This document shows positions 61,077-64,000 of a stretch of DNA of 64,000 nt, in pieces. The stretch lies in NCBI GenBank assembly GCA_039105265.1, contig JAPFFF010000030.1:1612001-1676000 (forward strand), read 5' to 3'. The position numbers and the translations under genes were made by a program. Origin of the DNA: Tritrichomonas musculus. Lineage: Eukaryota > Parabasalia > Tritrichomonadida > Tritrichomonadidae. The first letter of the stretch is position 1. Each line of letters opens with the position of its first letter. Below the pieces are notes generated by a model. The model ran no database searches, was not told the origin of the DNA, and saw nothing but the letters and a program-made list of their open reading frames with translations.

Positions 61077-61192
61077 TAGAATTGTTCCTTTTAATAGAAA
61101 TCATAAAAATTGGAAAAATGACTTTTCTCATATTTATATATCGGCTACAGGCCTATTATTCATTGCTTATGCTTATGATTATAATAATGTAA

Positions 61193-61264
61193 AGGTGATT
61201 GGTCTAGTGGCATGATTCTCGCTTTGGGTGCGAGAGGTCTCGGGTTCAATTCCCGAATCGCCCC
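61193..61264 (+). tRNA. tRNA-Pro (anticodon TGG)
   Basis: A cloverleaf can be drawn: acceptor AGGTGAT with ATCGCCC (the outermost pair is imperfect), D-arm GTCTAGTGGCATGAT, anticodon stem CTCGC/GCGAG enclosing loop TTTGGGT (anticodon TGG), and T-arm TCGGG/CCCGA with loop TTCAATT. The pattern is close to eukaryotic tRNA-Pro. Boxes A and B are intact, and a run of six T follows at once as the Pol III terminator. No intron. Confidence 0.95.
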
Positions 61265-61270
61265 TTTTTT
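61265..61270 (+). terminator. Pol III T-run terminator
   Basis: TTTTTT directly after the tRNA 3' end. Confidence 0.85.
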
Positions 61271-61424
61271 AGATTTTTTTTTTAAGGGATTCCGATTACT
61301 CTCTCAATTATTTGAGTTATTTCGAATATGATTGTTTATTTTGTAAAAAAAGTATCAATAAATGCAATACGATCGTTTATTATGTAAAAAACGAATAGTT
61401 TAAAGTAAATTAAGTTTGAATTAT

Positions 61425-61715
61425 TTAGGCATCCAAATTAATTCCAAGGTTTTTCTTTTGCAGTGACGATGGAATCGTTATTTGATTAAGTGATGAGCAT
61501 TGCTTAAAAACATATGACCCAATAATTGTGACTGATGGAATTTTTATTTCAATCAATGATTCACATCCAAAAAATGCATAATTTCCAATAGTTTTCATCG
61601 AGTTAGGAATTGTTACATCTTGCAGTGAAGCGCATTTCTTAAAGCAAGTATATTCTTCTTCTAAATAATATATAACTTGGTCTGGAAGGGCTTGAAAGTA
61701 AATATTTCAAAAGAA
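61425..61715 (-). pseudogene. BspA-like LRR gene remnant
   Basis: On the minus strand the frame translates into clear LRR_5 repeats (CFKKCASLQDVTIPNS; NYAFFGCESLIEIKIPS; YVFKQCSSLNQITIPSSL), preceded by YFQALPDQVIYYLEEEYT and ended by a stop. There is no ATG-started frame and the piece is only about 95 codons, so it is the end of a former BspA-like gene. Confidence 0.75.
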
Positions 61716-62456
61716 GTATCTTTGTGGTATATCTTCTTGCGCGGTAGAAATGGGTGTTTGCATTTTTGTTGGGAAATCGAAGAGAGTTTTCGAATTATAA
61801 TAATAAAAAATTTGAATAAAAATTAGATTTCGTTTTCCACTTTTATTTCAGGTAAATAGTTTTTTACAAAAATTTTATGGTTCTTGTCTTCAATATTTGA
61901 AAAAGTATAAAAATTGAATTTAAAATTTTTCTGTCCATATATATTCTTCAGTGTCTTATTTTGAATTTTAGATACAAGTTGCTGATACTCATCTGGAATT
62001 GGTTGAAAAAGGCCTTCTTTTTTTTTCTCGATTTACAGATGAGTAATTTATTTATTTATTTATTTTTATTATTATTATTATTATTGCGATGTTAATGGAC
62101 CTGCTCCCAATTTAACTTTAATTAATGATGCTGTTTTGCTTGTTTGGTCAATTTTGAGTGTAAGATCTTTTGAATCATTTAAGATTGTTTGATACATGTA
62201 AATTTTAATTAACTCAAAATCGCATTCTCTGCATGCATAATGCATAAATCTACTTCAATTTCTTTAATATCTTTTCCAGAAAGACGTTTATTAATAGTTC
62301 CTGAGAAGATCTAATATTTTTTCATTCTTTTCTTTCAAAGATTCTATATCCAAGCCTTTCCCATCTATATCAATAAGAATTTTGAACAAACACGAATTGT
62401 GAAAACAATTAATTTCAAAAAAAAAATATTTTTTATATCACATATCACACTTATTC
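61716..62456. other. Decayed coding and AT-rich DNA
   Basis: No intact gene. Minus-strand patches near 61830-62025 and 62090-62230 translate to protein-like fragments (for example LFQPIPDEYQQLVSKIQNKT and DLTLKIDQTSKTASLIKVKL) between stops. They suggest an old host gene upstream of or related to the LRR remnant. A TTA/ATT repeat sits near 62060-62085. Confidence 0.45.
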
Positions 62457-63794
62457 ATGCAAAACGAGATTACTCTTAGTACCGACTCGATAAAAGAAAT
62501 CCCATTTGACAGATATGAAAAAAATTTTACATTCATTGTTAACGGTAAAGAATACAAAACTAATCGCTTTGTTGCAGATATTTTATCCCCAAAAATTTGT
62601 CATTTACATTTTACTGATGAAACAATCGATACATTTACCATTACTACAAACAATAAATCCACAAATATTGATTTTTCATCATTCCTTTCTCTAATTAGTT
62701 TTCATCCCAAAATATTAACAAAGGAAGAACTTGATTATTTTCAAAATATCTTTTCTATTTTAGGAAACAAAACCGAATTCTTCAAATATTCCCCGAAATA
62801 TGAAGAAAATACTACTGATAATGTTATAGATCATCTTTTAAGCAAAATTCAAACAATTAATAATTTCAAAGAAGGACAAAAAGAACCATTTTCTACACAA
62901 GAAATTGAATACCTTAAGACAGAACTTGAATTTATTTCCAGTAATTTTTTTGCCATCGACCAAAAAAGAATTGAAATAATTGATTCACAAATATTTGAAG
63001 AAATCATAAAAAGTGACAAACTCAAAATTGAAGATGAAGACTCGTTACTTGACGTAATCATTGATTTCTACATGAAAGATACAAATTTATCATATTTGTT
63101 TGAATACATCGACTTTTTGAATGTAAGTATTGAAAAACTTCGACACTTTTTTGACATTTTTGATATGAGCGATTTGAATTCACACATTTGGAGGTTAATT
63201 GCTGAAAGGATTTTGAAATCAGAAGTCAATAAGGAAGAATTAAAAAAAAGTTTAAAGAAGGAACGATACACAACAGAAAAAGTTACTGGCATTCAATCTC
63301 TTTTGAAAGAAAGAGGTGAATTCAATGGAATCATCAAATATTTGACTGATAAATCAGGAGGAAATATTGTTGACAAAGGAACAATTGACATTCAATCTAA
63401 CGGCTGTTCATATCACCCAAAATATGCATTGGATTATAATAATAATCATTTTTATCAACCAGAATCTACGAATGATGGATGGTTCTATCTAGATTTCAAA
63501 AAGATGAAAATAAAAATTACAAATTATTCCATTAAATCTTATCCTAATGGACCCAATGAATACCATCCAAAGAGCTGGGACATCGAAGTCTCGAATGACG
63601 CATCTTCATGGATAAAAATCGATGAACAAAAAGATTGCTCGTTATTAAATGGAAATTTATTAACAGCAACGTTCAACGTGAAACCAAATGAATATTCTCG
63701 TTACGTTCGTTTCCATCAAACAAGCGAACCTTGGGGTGGCGGATATTTAGATTTTAATATGATTGAATTTTATGGATATCTTCAAGAACAATAA
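62457..63794 (+). CDS. BTB-BACK protein with F5/8C (discoidin-like) C-terminal domain
   Basis: A 445-residue cytosolic-type protein. Residues 10-110 form a divergent BTB/POZ domain (FTFIVNGKEYKTNRFVADIL is the typical strand pair followed by SPKI). Residues 130-270 form a BACK-like helical domain (SLLDVIIDFYMKD, EYIDFLNVSIEKLRHFF). After a basic linker, residues 295-445 form a discoidin/F5/8C-like beta domain (KYALDYNNNHFYQPES, WFYLDFKKMKIKITNYSIKS, EYHPKSWDIEVSNDASSW), ending in GGYLDFNMIEFYG. BTB-BACK proteins often recruit substrates to cullin-3 ligases, with the C-domain as reader. The ligand here is unknown. Confidence 0.88.
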   Translation: MQNEITLSTDSIKEIPFDRYEKNFTFIVNGKEYKTNRFVADILSPKICHLHFTDETIDTFTITTNNKSTNIDFSSFLSLISFHPKILTKEELDYFQNIFSILGNKTEFFKYSPKYEENTTDNVIDHLLSKIQTINNFKEGQKEPFSTQEIEYLKTELEFISSNFFAIDQKRIEIIDSQIFEEIIKSDKLKIEDEDSLLDVIIDFYMKDTNLSYLFEYIDFLNVSIEKLRHFFDIFDMSDLNSHIWRLIAERILKSEVNKEELKKSLKKERYTTEKVTGIQSLLKERGEFNGIIKYLTDKSGGNIVDKGTIDIQSNGCSYHPKYALDYNNNHFYQPESTNDGWFYLDFKKMKIKITNYSIKSYPNGPNEYHPKSWDIEVSNDASSWIKIDEQKDCSLLNGNLLTATFNVKPNEYSRYVRFHQTSEPWGGGYLDFNMIEFYGYLQEQ

Positions 63795-64000
63795 TTATAT
63801 AAAGTATATTTTTTATTATGTAATGTATAGTAACTTATTATTATATTGCTACATTGAACATTTTTTTTTTTTTTTACATAATTATGATACAGTTGCTTCA
63901 CTTTTGTAACGATAAAACCCACTTTTGTAACGAAAAATGTTACCACCAAAATTTTTAAAAATTTTATCACATAACTTTTTTAGTTTTATTTTCTTTTTCG

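Noticed and set aside
1-64000. Spliceosomal introns in host genes
   Set aside because: All recognised host genes are single open frames and I saw no motif pair typical of trichomonad introns.

Overview
The window looks like a piece of a parabasalid (trichomonad) nuclear genome, most like Tritrichomonas. The right half (about 30.04-64 kb) is very AT-rich and intron-poor. It carries gene families typical of these parasites: BspA-like leucine-rich-repeat proteins, many protein kinases, a Sel1-repeat pseudokinase and a BTB/BACK/discoidin-like protein. The left half (1 to about 30.04 kb) is clearly richer in GC and is made of Polinton/Maverick DNA, a virus-like element family that is abundant in trichomonads. 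The species call is inference from gene content and composition; no marker gene fixes it.

Left half. Two Polintons are nested. The outer element runs in from beyond the left edge and seems to end near 30040. Its visible parts are a proline-rich/coiled-coil protein, a protein-primed type B DNA polymerase (1029-4304), a candidate minor capsid protein (4297-5046, minus) and a giant fibre-like protein (from 5050). A second, different Polinton sits inside the fibre-like gene at 9658-28930. It has 195-bp terminal inverted repeats that I read as identical and a 6-bp target duplication (AACCCA), so the insertion is probably recent. The inner element carries a packaging ATPase, major capsid protein, retroviral-type integrase, a very large DNA polymerase, a fibre-like repeat protein, several small candidate virion proteins and a 49-residue membrane protein that is easily missed. 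It looks largely whole, with roughly one or two breaks in the fibre region. The outer element is interrupted by the inner one.

Genes in both elements are packed tail to tail or head to head. Start codons lie a few bases downstream of T-rich boxes, and two divergent pairs share spacers of only 15-18 bases. This suggests compact shared promoters and very short 5' leaders.

Right half. After about 2 kb of decayed sequence come a DYRK-like kinase, a CAMK-like kinase, a Sel1 pseudokinase, a HAD phosphatase, an unknown protein, a second CAMK-like kinase, a seven-pass membrane protein, a secreted/anchored BspA-like protein, an HxxxDG acyltransferase, two convergent intracellular BspA-like paralogues, a tRNA-Pro(UGG), a BspA remnant and a BTB/BACK/discoidin-like protein. 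Three non-autonomous DNA transposons lie between them: a 1.49-kb element with about 100-bp inverted ends and a 43-bp tandem array, a 1.38-kb hAT-like element with an 8-bp target duplication, and a 247-bp MITE flanked by TTAA. Long poly(A)/poly(T) tracts and three near-identical hairpins also mark the intergenic DNA.

The observations most worth a second look are an HNH nuclease-type zinc motif inside the inner DNA polymerase, the nested insertion itself, the fibre repeat module shared by the two Polintons, and the shared head-to-head promoters.
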